A DNA stretch of 64,000 nt from Ochrobactrum sp. RH2CCR150 (GTDB lineage: Bacteria > Pseudomonadota > Alphaproteobacteria > Rhizobiales > Rhizobiaceae), in assembly GCA_014138095.1 (NCBI GenBank), contig JACGXE010000003.1, positions 434,001 through 498,000 on the forward strand, given 5' to 3'. The notes below the pieces were generated by a model. That model saw only the letters and a list, made by a program, of their open reading frames with translations, had not been told where the DNA came from and did no database searches. Every line of letters starts with the position of its first letter. Position 1 is the first letter of the stretch. Below are positions 45,265 through 55,096 of the stretch, piece after piece. Position numbers and translations under genes: made by a program.

Positions 45265-46092
45265 ATGCTTCAACTGAAAAACGTAACGCGCCGCTATAAT
45301 GACAAGGTGGCGGTTTCGGGGGTTGACCTCGAGATCGAACCCGGCACGTTTGTGGGAATTATCGGGCGTTCGGGCGCGGGTAAATCGACGCTTCTGCGTA
45401 TGATCAACCGCCTCGTCGAACCGTCCGAAGGAACCATTCATTGGGACGGGCGCGACGTGACCGGGCTGAAAGGCTCCGGACTTCGCGATTGGCGCGCGCA
45501 ATGCGCTATGATTTTTCAGCATTTCAATCTGGTCGATCGTCTCGATGTTCTGACCAATGTGCTGATGGGGCGTCTCAATTACGTTTCGACCCCAAAGTCG
45601 CTCTTGCGTATCTGGAGCGATGAAGAACGCCTGATCGCACTGTCCGCCTTGCAGCAGTTCGATATCGCCCATCTGGCCGCTCACCGCGCCGATGAGCTGT
45701 CCGGTGGCCAGCAGCAGCGCGTGGCGATTGCCCGAGCACTGGTTCAGCAGCCACGCATTATCCTCGCCGATGAACCGATCGCCTCACTCGATCCGCGTAA
45801 TACCCGCAGCGTCATGGACGCCTTGCGCCGCATCAACCGCGAATATGGCATTACGGTTCTCTGCAATCTGCATTCACTCGATATCGCGCGCAGCTACTGC
45901 GACCGCCTGGTCGGCATGTCTGCTGGCAAGGTTGTGTTCCGCGGCACGCCATCGATGCTGACCGATATGGCATCGCGCGACCTTTACGGCATGGAAGCCG
46001 CCGACGTTGTCGATAGTGACGACACGGTTGATGCGATGCCTGCACCGGTTCCGCAGTCGGCTGAAGCCGCTCTGCGCCAGATTTCCGCCTGA
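45265..46092 (+). CDS. phnC: Phosphonate ABC transporter ATP-binding protein PhnC
   Basis: ATPase of the phosphonate importer. About 275 aa from ATG 45265, chosen because GGAG lies 9 nt upstream and because ATG 45220 falls inside the PHO box; ATG 45247 is also possible. Walker [10 protein letters not shown], signature [14 protein letters not shown], Walker [13 protein letters not shown], then a long C terminus. First gene of phnCDEE, separated from phnN by its own PHO box. Confidence 0.94.
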   Translation: MLQLKNVTRRYNDKVAVSGVDLEIEPGTFVGIIGRSGAGKSTLLRMINRLVEPSEGTIHWDGRDVTGLKGSGLRDWRAQCAMIFQHFNLVDRLDVLTNVLMGRLNYVSTPKSLLRIWSDEERLIALSALQQFDIAHLAAHRADELSGGQQQRVAIARALVQQPRIILADEPIASLDPRNTRSVMDALRRINREYGITVLCNLHSLDIARSYCDRLVGMSAGKVVFRGTPSMLTDMASRDLYGMEAADVVDSDDTVDAMPAPVPQSAEAALRQISA

Positions 46093-46149
46093 GCAACTAA
46101 CGCTCCGGAAAAAAACTCGCTCCAAACTCAGGATTAACAGGAGAGACTT

Positions 46150-47076
46150 ATGCTTAACCGTAGAACTTTTCTGGCGGCTGTTGCGCTCACCGCTACGATG
46201 ACCTTCCATGCTCAGGCTGCTGACTGGAGCAAAGATTATCCGGAACTCGTTCTGGGCGTCATTCCGTCTGAAAATGCTTCGACCACCAGTGATCGCTATG
46301 CAGCCCTGACCGCCTATCTCGGCAAGGAGCTCGGCACCAAGGTTACGCTGCGCGTTGCAAACGACTACGCCGCCGTTATCGAAGGCCAGCGCGCTGGCAA
46401 TATCCAGATCGCTTTTTACGGCCCGGCCTCCTATGCACGCGCCGTCATGACCGGCGTTGAAACCACACCGCTCGTCAATCAGCGTCACGACACCGGCGTT
46501 AACGGCTATTATTCGGTCGTTTATGTGCGCTCCAACAGCCCGTACCAGAAAATGGAAGACCTGAAGGGCAAGAGCATCGCGCTCGTCGACCCGAACTCCA
46601 CCTCGGGCAACAATGCGCCACGCTACTTCCTGAACCGCGATGGCTATAGCGTTGATACGTTCTTCGGTAAGAACTTCTTTGCTGGCAGCCATGAAAATGC
46701 CGTTCTGGCGCTTGCTCAGGGAACCGCTGACGCTGCCGCCAATTCCTGGAACTCGGAAGACGATTCCAACCTGACCCGCATGATCAGCCGTGGCGTTCTC
46801 AAGGATGCAGACGGCAAGGCGCTGACCAAGGAAGATTTCCGTATCGTCTTCAAGTCGGACTTCCTGCCGGAAGGCCCGTTTTCTGTGCTCAACTCTCTGC
46901 CTGACCAGCTCAAGGCTGACATCAAGCAGGCTTTCCTCGACATGCCAAAGAAGGACAAGGCTGGCTTTGACGCCCTTTCCGACGGCAAGGACCAGGAATT
47001 CGTGGCAACCGAAGCCAAGGAATATGAGCCGATCATCGAGATGCTGAAGTTCAACGACAAGGCACGCAAGTCCTAA
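46150..47076 (+). CDS. phnD: Phosphonate ABC transporter substrate-binding protein PhnD
   Basis: Periplasmic binding protein, 308 aa. Signal peptide over residues 1-23 (RRTFLAAVALTATMTFHAQA, cleavage after QAA; the RRTF could allow Tat export). Mature part is the PhnD/SsuA-like phosphonate-binding fold with LGVIPSENA, QIAFYGPASYARAV and GNNAPRYFL. AGGAGAGA before ATG. A terminator follows, which should make phnD more abundant than the permeases. Confidence 0.95.
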   Translation: MLNRRTFLAAVALTATMTFHAQAADWSKDYPELVLGVIPSENASTTSDRYAALTAYLGKELGTKVTLRVANDYAAVIEGQRAGNIQIAFYGPASYARAVMTGVETTPLVNQRHDTGVNGYYSVVYVRSNSPYQKMEDLKGKSIALVDPNSTSGNNAPRYFLNRDGYSVDTFFGKNFFAGSHENAVLALAQGTADAAANSWNSEDDSNLTRMISRGVLKDADGKALTKEDFRIVFKSDFLPEGPFSVLNSLPDQLKADIKQAFLDMPKKDKAGFDALSDGKDQEFVATEAKEYEPIIEMLKFNDKARKS

Positions 47077-47091
47077 TCCGTAGAACAATCG

Positions 47092-47126
47092 AAATGCCCG
47101 AAGCCGCAAAAGCTTCGGGCATTTTT
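47092..47126 (+). terminator. Attenuating terminator between phnD and phnE
   Basis: AAATGCCCGAAGC (47092-47104) / GCTTCGGGCATTT (47112-47124) with 7-nt loop and five T. It lies inside the phnCDEE operon, so partial read-through would set PhnD above PhnE levels, a usual arrangement for binding proteins. Confidence 0.85.
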
Positions 47127-47141
47127 GTTAGGGAATCTCGC

Positions 47142-48014
47142 ATGACGATATCCTCTCTCGACGGCAGCGGCTCCAAGGACCTGCTCGCCGAGTATCGCAG
47201 GGAAGTCGGGAAACGACGCCTTTACGGTATCGGTTTCCTCTTCATCCTGGTCGTTATCGCCATAGCTGCCTCTGTTGTTGCCGATGTTCGGCTGGGCACA
47301 CTGGTTGAAAATCTCTATCGTTTTACAAGTTATCTCGGCCGCATTCTCCCGGACCTGACCATTGCCAATTTCGGGGGCGATATCGCCGCGTGGTACTGGA
47401 ATATCGGCGGTTGGCTCAAGATGCTCTTTGAGACGCTGCTGATCGCCTATCTTGCGACGCTGATCGGCGCGACGATTGCTTTTGCCGCATCGTTTGCAGC
47501 TTCTTCGAATATGGCGCCCAATTCGACGGTGCGCTTCATCGTTCGCCGCGGACTGGAACTGCTGCGGACCGTTCCTGAAATCGTCTTCGCCCTGCTGTTC
47601 GTCATTGCTTTCGGTCTGGGACCGATGGCCGGTGTGCTGGCTCTGATGCTTCACACCACGGGCGCACTTGGCAAACTTTTCTCGGAAGTGGTCGAAAACA
47701 TCGATATGCGACCGGTGGAAGGCATTCGCGCTTCGGGCGGATCCGGCCTTCAGGTCATCCGTTTTGCCGTGCTGCCTCAGGTCGCCGCCAATTTCGCCTC
47801 TTACGGGCTGCTGCGCTTTGAAATCAATGTGCGTGGTGCTTCCGTCATGGGCTTTGTCGGGGCAGGCGGCATCGGTCAGGAACTGCTCACTTCCATCCGG
47901 CAATTCTACTACAGCGATGTCAGCGCCATCCTGTTGCTGATCATCGTGACGATCTTTGTCATCGATCTCTTCACGCAGCGTGTTCGTCACGCTCTTCTGG
48001 GTCGTATAGGTTGA
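47142..48014 (+). CDS. phnE: Phosphonate ABC transporter permease PhnE (first)
   Basis: Inner-membrane permease, 290 aa from ATG 47142 (AGGGA upstream); an ATG at 47094 would lie in the terminator stem and is rejected. About six hydrophobic segments and the permease EAA-like loop EGIRASGGSGLQVIRFAVLPQ. Paired with a second permease, likely as a heterodimer. Confidence 0.93.
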   Translation: MTISSLDGSGSKDLLAEYRREVGKRRLYGIGFLFILVVIAIAASVVADVRLGTLVENLYRFTSYLGRILPDLTIANFGGDIAAWYWNIGGWLKMLFETLLIAYLATLIGATIAFAASFAASSNMAPNSTVRFIVRRGLELLRTVPEIVFALLFVIAFGLGPMAGVLALMLHTTGALGKLFSEVVENIDMRPVEGIRASGGSGLQVIRFAVLPQVAANFASYGLLRFEINVRGASVMGFVGAGGIGQELLTSIRQFYYSDVSAILLLIIVTIFVIDLFTQRVRHALLGRIG

Positions 48015-48027
48015 AGGAGAGCTTAAC

Positions 48028-48900
48028 ATGACTGATATTGCACAAAGCCTCTCCCGCGATGCCCATGCGCATGAAAAGGAATTGCGCGCGGAATATGCCT
48101 CGCTCTTTGGAAACGGGCGTGTCTGGCGCAATTTGACGATAATCAGCCTGCTGCTGGTCGCTTCGTTGTGGTTTGCCTTCTACTGGCTCGATTTCTCGTT
48201 TCTGAGGATCATGAACGGGCTTGGGCGGTTGGGCGACTTCGCACTCATGATGCTGCCTCCCGCATCCAATGGCCGTTTCAGTCTTTATCTCTGGTCTATG
48301 CTGGAAACGCTCGCGATTGCCTATCTGGGCACATTGTTGGCGGCAATTCTCGCCTTTCCGTTCGGCTTTCTGGCGGCGAAGAACATCATCCCGAATGTGT
48401 TCCTGCATTTCGGCATACGCCGCTTTCTCGATACCATCCGTGGCGTCGATACGCTGATCTGGGCCTTGATCTGGGTGTCTGTGGTGGGTCTTGGACCCTT
48501 CGCCGGTATTCTGGCTATTGCCTGTTCCGATTTTGGCGCTTTCGGCAAGCTTTTCTCGGAAGCCATTGAAGGCGCGGACAAGAAGCCGGTCGAAGGCGTG
48601 CTGTCATCCGGCGGCAACCGCCTGCACGGCTATCGTTTCGGCGTGCTGCCGCAGGTTCTGCCGTTGATCGGCAGTCAGGTGCTCTATTTTTTCGAATCCA
48701 ACACGCGCTCGGCAACGATTATCGGTATTGTCGGGGCAGGCGGCATCGGCGCGCATCTGGCGGAACAGATCAAGGTTCTGAACCTTCAGGACGTTTCGTT
48801 CCTGATTATCATGATCCTGATTGCGGTTGCGGTTATCGACTGGTTCTCGTCCAAGCTGCGCCACGCCATGATCGGCAAGAAGGCGCAGAAATCGGCCTAA
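48028..48900 (+). CDS. phnE2: Phosphonate ABC transporter permease PhnE (second)
   Basis: A 290-aa permease resembling the first, with the EAA-like loop EGVLSSGGNRLHGYRFGVLPQ and the conserved VGAGGIGAHLAEQIK region. Starts 13 bp after the first permease with AAGGAGAG as ribosome site. Last gene of the phn locus; its stop overlaps convergent marC by 4 bp. Confidence 0.93.
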   Translation: MTDIAQSLSRDAHAHEKELRAEYASLFGNGRVWRNLTIISLLLVASLWFAFYWLDFSFLRIMNGLGRLGDFALMMLPPASNGRFSLYLWSMLETLAIAYLGTLLAAILAFPFGFLAAKNIIPNVFLHFGIRRFLDTIRGVDTLIWALIWVSVVGLGPFAGILAIACSDFGAFGKLFSEAIEGADKKPVEGVLSSGGNRLHGYRFGVLPQVLPLIGSQVLYFFESNTRSATIIGIVGAGGIGAHLAEQIKVLNLQDVSFLIIMILIAVAVIDWFSSKLRHAMIGKKAQKSA

Positions 48901-49526
48901 CCACTGATAAGCGTCTTGATGCCGTCGGCGACGAACTGCACGGCAAGTGCTGCCAGAATGACACCCAGCAAGCGGGTAAGAATGGATCGACCGGTTTCGC
49001 CAAGAAACCGGTCGACGCGTTCAGCGAGCAGAAGCACGACATAGGTAATGAGCAGGCAGATGAAGATCACGCCAACGAGGGCCGCACGCGGGCCGATGCC
49101 GTGGAAGGAGTTCGATGTCAGCACGATAGCCGAAATCGCGCCAGGGCCCGCAATAAGCGGAATTGCGAGCGGGAAGGCGGCAATGTTGCGGATATGATCC
49201 TTGGTGATGGCGACTTCGGCGCTCTTTTCCTTACGCTCCGTCCGCTTTTCGAAGATCATTTCAAATGCGATCCAGAACAGAAGCAAACCACCGGCAACGC
49301 GGAATGCGCCGATGGAAATGCCGAACATGCCAAGAATTTGCACGCCCGCCACGGCAAACAGCGCCATGACGATGAAGCCGATGATGGAAGCCCGCAGCGC
49401 GACCTGACCGCGATGACTGCGATCCATACCCGGTGTGAGCGCCAGAAACAGCGGCGCCAGACCGGGCGGGTCTATTGTGACGAGAAGGGTGACGAAAGCG
49501 CTGAAAACAGTGTCGTAAAAACCCAT
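48897..49526 (-). CDS. marC: MarC-family integral membrane protein
   Basis: A 209-aa protein with about six membrane helices, of the MarC/UPF0056 family; role unclear, despite the name not shown to give multiple resistance. Start is ATG 49526 (MGFYDTVFSAFVTLLV); the frame is open 33 codons further up into the repeat region but those residues are not conserved. Family blocks: TIDPPGLAPLFLALT and FPLAIPLIAGPGAI. Monocistronic, convergent with phnE2. Confidence 0.9.
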   Translation of the reverse strand: MGFYDTVFSAFVTLLVTIDPPGLAPLFLALTPGMDRSHRGQVALRASIIGFIVMALFAVAGVQILGMFGISIGAFRVAGGLLLFWIAFEMIFEKRTERKEKSAEVAITKDHIRNIAAFPLAIPLIAGPGAISAIVLTSNSFHGIGPRAALVGVIFICLLITYVVLLLAERVDRFLGETGRSILTRLLGVILAALAVQFVADGIKTLISG

Positions 49527-49566
49527 GCTGCTCGCGCCCCTCTTTTTGATCGGCCGTGATCGAACT

Positions 49567-49665
49567 CTAGAGCATTTCCAGCAACAGTGTGAAGCTGTTT
49601 CGCGATTGGAAATGCATGAAAACAAATAGATAGAGCGGTTTTGACGATTCCGTCAAAACTGGAGC
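49567..49665. repeat. RIME-like palindromic repeat between marC and gyrA
   Basis: CTAGAGCATTTCCAGCAACA-type start, hairpin GCAACAGTGTGAAGCTGTTTCGC-like, then GGAAATGCATGAAAACAAATAGATAGAGCGG and a small TTTTGACG/CGTCAAAA stem. Same family as the copies at 23007 and 52702, with several base changes. The rest of 49527-49867 holds the marC and gyrA promoters, not resolved. Confidence 0.72.
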
Positions 49666-49867
49666 CGCCCCAGACAATGGAGACGCATTGGTTGATGCAA
49701 AGCGCCGGATCGGGCAACAAGCTTGCGCCATGTTTATGTGAATATCTTATAAGCCATTGATTTATAACAGCGATTTAACCCGCCGAAACGGTCTCGAAAT
49801 TGGCGTTTTGCGCTGCTTTCCTTTATAAAGAGACTTTATCGATTCTGTTGAGAAAGATATCTGAATA

Positions 49868-52672
49868 GTGTCAGATCAAACCCCTCCACCCGGTTCCGAC
49901 GATATGAATGGCGGCCCGAGCGGTATTGAGCCGATTTCCATTATTGAGGAAATGCAGCGCTCATATCTCGATTACGCAATGAGCGTTATCGTGAGCCGCG
50001 CTCTGCCTGATGTGCGCGACGGCCTGAAGCCTGTCCATCGTCGTATCCTTCATGCCATGAACGAGATGAATCTCGCCTATAATCGCCCCTACCGTAAATC
50101 GGCAGGTGTGATCGGTGAGGTCATGGGTAAGTATCACCCGCATGGCGACTCTTCGATTTACGACGCCCTCGTGCGTATGGCGCAGGACTTTTCCATGCGC
50201 GATCCGCTTGTCGACGGGCAGGGCAATTTCGGCTCCATCGACGGCGATCCACCGGCGGCGATGCGTTATACCGAGTGCCGTCTGGAAAAGCTCACCGAAG
50301 CTCTCTTGTCGGACATCGACAAGGATACGGTCAATTTTCAGGACAATTACGACGGTCGCGAACGTGAGCCGGTGGTTATGCCGGCGCGTTTCCCGAACCT
50401 GCTCGTCAATGGGTCTGGTGGTATCGCGGTCGGTATGGCGACCAATATTCCGCCGCACAACCTTGGCGAAGTCATCGATGGCTGCATCGCGTTGATTAAC
50501 AATCCGGCTATCGAGCTGGAAGAGATCATGGAAATTATACCCGGTCCGGATTTTCCGACGGGTGGTATTATTCTTGGACGCGCTGGCATCAATTCGGCCT
50601 ATACGACGGGTCGCGGCTCAGTGATCATGCGCGGACGCGCTGCAATCGAACCGATGCGCGGCGACCGCGAAGCCATTATCATCACCGAGATTCCGTATCA
50701 GGTGAATAAGGCTTCGATGATCGAGAAAATGGCCGAGCTGGTGCGCGACAAGCGTATCGAAGGCATTTCCGATCTGCGCGACGAATCTGATCGCGAAGGC
50801 TATCGCGTTGTGGTCGAGTTGAAGCGTGACGCCGTAGCCGACGTCGTGCTGAACCAGCTCTATCGTTATACGCCGTTGCAGACCTCTTTCGGTTGCAACA
50901 TGGTTGCGTTGAACGGTGGCAAGCCCGAACAGCTGACACTGCTCGATATGCTGCGCGCCTTCGTGGCCTTCCGTGAGGAAGTTGTCACGCGCCGCACCAA
51001 GTTCCTGCTCAACAAGGCGCGTGACCGCGCGCATGTGTTGGTTGGTCTGGCGATTGCTGTTGCCAATATCGATGAAGTGATCGCACTGATCCGTCGCGCG
51101 CCCGATCCAACAACGGCGCGTGAGCAGTTGATGGAACGTCGCTGGCCTGCTGTCGACGTTGCGCCGTTGATCCGCCTGATCGACGATCCGCGTCACCGCA
51201 TCAATGACGACAACACCTACAACCTCTCCGAAGAACAGGCTCGCGCCATTCTCGATCTGCGTCTGCAGCGCCTAACCGCGCTTGGTCGCGATGAAGTGGC
51301 CGACGAACTGAACAAGATCGGTGAGGAAATTCGCGATTATCTCGACATTCTCAGCTCGCGCCTGCGCGTGATGACGATTGTCACAGACGAAATGATCGCA
51401 GTTCGTGACGAGTTCGCCACGCCGCGCCGCACCGAATTCGGTCTTGGTGGCGCGGAAATGGACGATGAAGACCTCATTGCCCGCGAAGATATGGTCGTCA
51501 CCGTCAGCCATGCTGGTTATATCAAGCGTGTGCCACTGGCGACCTATCGTGCACAGCGTCGCGGCGGCAAGGGCCGTTCCGGCATGGCGACGAAGGACGA
51601 AGATTTCGTCACGCGCCTGTTTGTCGCCAATACGCATACGCCGGTACTGTTCTTCTCTTCACGTGGCATTGTCTACAAGGAGAAGGTCTGGCGTCTGCCG
51701 GTCGGCAATCCGCAATCACGCGGCAAGGCGCTCATCAACATGCTGCCATTGCAGCAGGGTGAGCGTATTACGACCATCATGCCGTTGCCGGAGGATGAAG
51801 ATTCCTGGGCAAATCTGGACGTCATGTTCTCGACGACGCGCGGTACGGTTCGCCGTAACAAGCTGTCGGACTTCGTTCAGGTCAACCGCAACGGCAAGAT
51901 CGCCATGAAGCTCGAGGATGAGGGGGATGAAATCCTCTCCGTCGATACCTGTACGGAATTCGATGACGTGCTTCTGACCTGTGCTGGCGGCCAGTGTATC
52001 CGCTTCCCGGTAACCGATGTGCGCGTCTTCGCAGGTCGCAATTCCATCGGCGTGCGCGGCATCAATCTGGCGGATGGCGACAAGGTCATCTCCATGGCTA
52101 TCCTCCACCATGTCGATGCTGATGCTTCGCAGCGTTCTGCCTATCTCAAGCGTTCGATTGCCGAACGTCGCGCGCAGGGTGCAGACGACGCTGATGATAT
52201 CGTTGTTGTCGGTGAAGAAGTCGGTACGGACGCCGAGCTTTCCGAAGACCGGTATCAGGAACTGAAGGCTCGCGAACAGACCGTGCTGACGGTTAGCGAA
52301 TATGGCTACGGCAAGCGTTCCTCGTCTTACGAGTTCCGTGTTTCGGGCCGTGGCGGCAAGGGTATCCGAGCAACAGATACGTCGAAGACCGACGAAATCG
52401 GCAAGCTCGTCTCGCTGTTCCCGGTCGAAGCGAGCGACCAGATCCTGCTCGTCTCCGATGGCGGACAGCTTATTCGTGTGCCGGTCGACGGTATTCGTCT
52501 AGCAGGCCGTTCGACCAAGGGCGTGACGATCTTCAATACGGCTGACGGGGAAAAGGTCGTCTCCGTCGAGCGCATTTCCGAAACGGAAAGCGACGAAGAA
52601 GGCAGCAATGGTGACGTCGAGGGTGGCGAATCCGCTCCCGAAGGCGAAGCCCCAACGGCGACCGAAGAATAA
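49868..52672 (+). CDS. gyrA: DNA gyrase subunit A
   Basis: Breakage-rejoining subunit of gyrase. 934 aa from GTG 49868; longer than E. coli (875). Quinolone-resistance-determining region reads GDSSIYD, with S95 and D99 in the positions of E. coli S83 and D87: both the sensitive residues. Active-site tyrosine in RYTECRL (about residue 136). C-terminal beta-pinwheel with the GyrA-box QRRGGKG at about residue 560, and an acidic tail of about 35 residues. Ribosome site weak. Confidence 0.97.
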   Translation: MSDQTPPPGSDDMNGGPSGIEPISIIEEMQRSYLDYAMSVIVSRALPDVRDGLKPVHRRILHAMNEMNLAYNRPYRKSAGVIGEVMGKYHPHGDSSIYDALVRMAQDFSMRDPLVDGQGNFGSIDGDPPAAMRYTECRLEKLTEALLSDIDKDTVNFQDNYDGREREPVVMPARFPNLLVNGSGGIAVGMATNIPPHNLGEVIDGCIALINNPAIELEEIMEIIPGPDFPTGGIILGRAGINSAYTTGRGSVIMRGRAAIEPMRGDREAIIITEIPYQVNKASMIEKMAELVRDKRIEGISDLRDESDREGYRVVVELKRDAVADVVLNQLYRYTPLQTSFGCNMVALNGGKPEQLTLLDMLRAFVAFREEVVTRRTKFLLNKARDRAHVLVGLAIAVANIDEVIALIRRAPDPTTAREQLMERRWPAVDVAPLIRLIDDPRHRINDDNTYNLSEEQARAILDLRLQRLTALGRDEVADELNKIGEEIRDYLDILSSRLRVMTIVTDEMIAVRDEFATPRRTEFGLGGAEMDDEDLIAREDMVVTVSHAGYIKRVPLATYRAQRRGGKGRSGMATKDEDFVTRLFVANTHTPVLFFSSRGIVYKEKVWRLPVGNPQSRGKALINMLPLQQGERITTIMPLPEDEDSWANLDVMFSTTRGTVRRNKLSDFVQVNRNGKIAMKLEDEGDEILSVDTCTEFDDVLLTCAGGQCIRFPVTDVRVFAGRNSIGVRGINLADGDKVISMAILHHVDADASQRSAYLKRSIAERRAQGADDADDIVVVGEEVGTDAELSEDRYQELKAREQTVLTVSEYGYGKRSSSYEFRVSGRGGKGIRATDTSKTDEIGKLVSLFPVEASDQILLVSDGGQLIRVPVDGIRLAGRSTKGVTIFNTADGEKVVSVERISETESDEEGSNGDVEGGESAPEGEAPTATEE

Positions 52673-52701
52673 GGCGAACTGGCCGGGCGCATTCGTCCGG
52701 T

Positions 52702-52805
52702 TAGAGCATTTCCAGCAAAAGTGCGTAGCGGTTTTGCGCAGGATAATGCGTAAAAACGAATGGATAGAGCGGTTCCACGATTCCGTTTTAACCGAAACCG
52801 CTCTA
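52702..52805. repeat. RIME-like repeat with terminal TAGAGC/GCTCTA
   Basis: Complete-looking element of 104 bp with inverted ends TAGAGC (52702-52707) and GCTCTA (52800-52805). Inside: GCATTTCC, GCAAAAGTGCGTAGC, GGTTTTGCGC, AATGCG, AAAACGAATGGATAGAGCGG and an ATTCCG end. This copy best shows the element's boundaries. Confidence 0.78.
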
Positions 52806-52820
52806 GGGCAAGCACAACGA

Positions 52821-52852
52821 AAAAGGCCGATGGTTTTACCATCGGCCTTTTT
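52821..52852 (+). terminator. Terminator of gyrA
   Basis: AAAGGCCGATGGT (52822-52834) / ACCATCGGCCTTT (52838-52850) with a 3-nt loop and five T: strong bidirectional terminator. It lies 150 bp after gyrA, beyond the repeat. The DNA from 52853 to 53036 shows no gene. Confidence 0.92.
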
Positions 52853-53036
52853 CAGATGCCAAGACTGGAGGAATTGGCGATCTTCTAACCAGATCACGTC
52901 TATGAGACGGCGATAAGATGCTGATATTTAAGTTATTCAGTGCGAGATATTTAGAAGATTAGCGTAACGGCGATGTGTTCTTCTGGCGCTTTATCTCAAG
53001 CCGATAAGGCGAGACTTCAGGCCAAAAAGATGCGGA

Positions 53037-53192
53037 TTATCGCGAACGCATATTCCGGATGCTGTTGAGGTCGAATGCCACCTGACGCACGCGCTGGCGT
53101 TTGGCTTCGTTCTCCTCAAGGAGCAGTATGATTGCCGATGCGGCCATTGCGACCATCATGGATAATGCCAGAAGAAAGATCATCATCGTCAT
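53037..53192 (-). CDS. Small membrane protein, 51 aa
   Basis: A short minus-strand frame, ATG at 53192, TAA at 53037, with AAAGGAT 3 nt upstream of ATG. It encodes MTMMIFLLALSMMV at the N terminus, a hydrophobic helix over about residues 4-25 and a basic, charged tail (EENEAKRQRVRQ...RNMRSR). This is the plan of a single-span inner-membrane microprotein. Function unknown. It is divergent from coaD. Confidence 0.6.
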   Translation of the reverse strand: MTMMIFLLALSMMVAMAASAIILLLEENEAKRQRVRQVAFDLNSIRNMRSR

Positions 53193-53380
53193 ATCCTTTC
53201 AGCATACATACGCTTCAGAAACGAAAAGGTTGCACCAAACTTGCGCCTATTCTGGTAAATCGGTTGTGAACTTGCTGTGAAAACCGCGTTCACAACGCGT
53301 TCAATTGGTTTCTTGGTTTCTATTTTCTTATCGCTGTGGTTCTTGTTGAAAATCCTGTCAGAAAAGGCTAGCTGGAAGAA

Positions 53381-53875
53381 ATGACAATCGCGATATATGC
53401 GGGCTCCTTCGACCCGGTGACAAACGGCCATATGGATGTCCTGAAAGGCGCTCTGCGCCTTGCCGATGAGGTTATTGTCGCCATTGGCGTGCATCCCGGC
53501 AAGAAACCGCTGTTCAGTTTTGACGAGCGCGTAGAGCTGATCGGCCAGAGCGCGAAAGCTGTTCTTGCCAGCGATGCGGCCCGCATTTCCGTTATCTCCT
53601 TTGATGGACTGGTGATCGACTCAGCGCGCAAGCATAAGGCGCAGCTGATGGTGCGCGGCCTGCGCGACGGCACCGATCTTGATTATGAAATGCAGATGGC
53701 GGGGATGAACGGCACCATGGCGCCGGAATTGCAGACCGTTTTCCTGCCAGCCGATCCCGCCGTGCGCACGATTACCGCCACATTGGTTCGCCAGATTGCG
53801 TCGATGGGAGGCGATATCAAGCCTTTCGTACCGGCTGTTGTTGCCGCTGCCCTTGAAGCAAAATTCAAATCCTGA
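53381..53875 (+). CDS. coaD: Phosphopantetheine adenylyltransferase
   Basis: Fourth step of coenzyme A synthesis: 4'-phosphopantetheine + ATP to dephospho-CoA. 164 aa, with the nucleotidyltransferase motif [13 protein letters not shown] at residues 8-20 and [16 protein letters not shown] around 87-102, all conserved. The AGCTGGAAGAA region 5' of ATG provides the ribosome site. Followed by two cyclophilins, the usual order in Brucella relatives. Confidence 0.97.
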   Translation: MTIAIYAGSFDPVTNGHMDVLKGALRLADEVIVAIGVHPGKKPLFSFDERVELIGQSAKAVLASDAARISVISFDGLVIDSARKHKAQLMVRGLRDGTDLDYEMQMAGMNGTMAPELQTVFLPADPAVRTITATLVRQIASMGGDIKPFVPAVVAAALEAKFKS

Positions 53876-53895
53876 GGTTTGGGAGTTTTTCGATC

Positions 53896-54471
53896 ATGAA
53901 ATTTATTCGTTCGGCGCTCGCCGCTGCCGCGATCCTGACACTGTCTCAAGGCGTGATGGCCTCCGTCGCCAATGCGGCGGACACGCTCGTTCTGCAGCTC
54001 AAGGACGGCGATGTCGCGATCCAGCTGCGTCCCGACCTCGCGCCGAAGCATGTGGCCCAGATCGAAAAGCTGGTCAGCGACGGCGCCTATGACGGCGTTG
54101 CCTTCCACCGCGTCATTCCGGGATTCATGGCCCAGACTGGCGATGTCCAGTACGGCAATATGGACAAGGGCTTCAACGCTCAGAGCGTTGGCACCGGCGG
54201 CTCCAAATATCCGGACATCAAGGCTGAGTTCTCGAAGGAACCTTTCGTGCGCGGCACGGTTGGTATGGCGCGCAGCCAGAGCCCGAATTCCGCTAACTCG
54301 CAGTTCTTCATCATGTTCGATGACGGCGCATTCCTGAACGGCCAGTACACTGTGGTCGGCAAGGTTGTCAGCGGCATGGAAGCCGTGGACAAGATAAAGA
54401 AGGGCAGCGAATCCGATAACGGATCCGTGGAAAACCCGGACAAGATCGTCAAGGCGACCATTCAGAAATAA
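53896..54471 (+). CDS. ppiA: Periplasmic cyclophilin-type peptidyl-prolyl isomerase
   Basis: A 191-aa protein with a signal peptide (residues 1-30, cleavage after ANA) and a cyclophilin domain with FHRVIPGFMAQTGD (catalytic Arg in FHRVI) and NSANSQFFIMF. It helps folding of exported proteins. 20 bp after coaD, with GAGG-like site. Paired with a cytosolic copy immediately downstream. Confidence 0.92.
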   Translation: MKFIRSALAAAAILTLSQGVMASVANAADTLVLQLKDGDVAIQLRPDLAPKHVAQIEKLVSDGAYDGVAFHRVIPGFMAQTGDVQYGNMDKGFNAQSVGTGGSKYPDIKAEFSKEPFVRGTVGMARSQSPNSANSQFFIMFDDGAFLNGQYTVVGKVVSGMEAVDKIKKGSESDNGSVENPDKIVKATIQK

Positions 54472-54521
54472 CTATCCAATACAACGCGTCTTATTGAACG
54501 CATTGAAACAGGAGAGGCCAA

Positions 54522-55028
54522 ATGGCTTACAAAGACCCCGAAAACACGCTCGTTCTCGAAACCACCAAGGGCAATGTCGTGCTCGAACTCTATCCGGACC
54601 TGGCACCGAGCCACGTTGAGCGCATCAAGGAACTGGCACGCGAAGGCGCTTATGACGGCGTTGTGTTCCATCGCGTGATCGACGGCTTCATGGCGCAGAC
54701 CGGCGACGTGAAGTTCGGCAAGTCGGGCGGCGCAGATTTCAATGGCTCGCGCGCTGGCATGGGCGGTTCCGACAAGCCGGACCTGAAGGCTGAGTTCTCC
54801 AACACCCAGCACAAGCGCGGCACGGCTTCGATGGCACGCAGCCAGAACCCGAATTCGGCCAACTCGCAGTTCTTCATCTGCTTCACCGACGCTCCTTGGC
54901 TCGACCGCCAGTACACCGTCTGGGGTCAGGTCATCGAAGGCATGGACAATGTCGACACGATCAAACGCGGCGAGCCGGTCACCGATCCGGACAAGATCGT
55001 AACTGCGCGTATCGCAGCCGACATCTGA
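54522..55028 (+). CDS. ppiB: Cytosolic cyclophilin-type peptidyl-prolyl isomerase
   Basis: A 168-aa cyclophilin without signal peptide; FHRVIDGFMAQTGD and NSANSQFFICF carry the active site. CAGGAGAGG before ATG. Similar to the upstream periplasmic protein along the whole domain, so a local duplication with change of location is likely, a pair conserved in this group. Confidence 0.93.
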   Translation: MAYKDPENTLVLETTKGNVVLELYPDLAPSHVERIKELAREGAYDGVVFHRVIDGFMAQTGDVKFGKSGGADFNGSRAGMGGSDKPDLKAEFSNTQHKRGTASMARSQNPNSANSQFFICFTDAPWLDRQYTVWGQVIEGMDNVDTIKRGEPVTDPDKIVTARIAADI

Positions 55029-55096
55029 TCGATTATTTCCAATGAAAATTGCGGCTCCGGTTCATGCCGGGGCCGCAGCTATGTACGAGGCCCATC

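Noticed and set aside
50145-50165. Quinolone resistance change in GyrA
   Set aside because: The region reads GDSSIYD with Ser95 and Asp99, the residues of sensitive enzymes at the two main positions.
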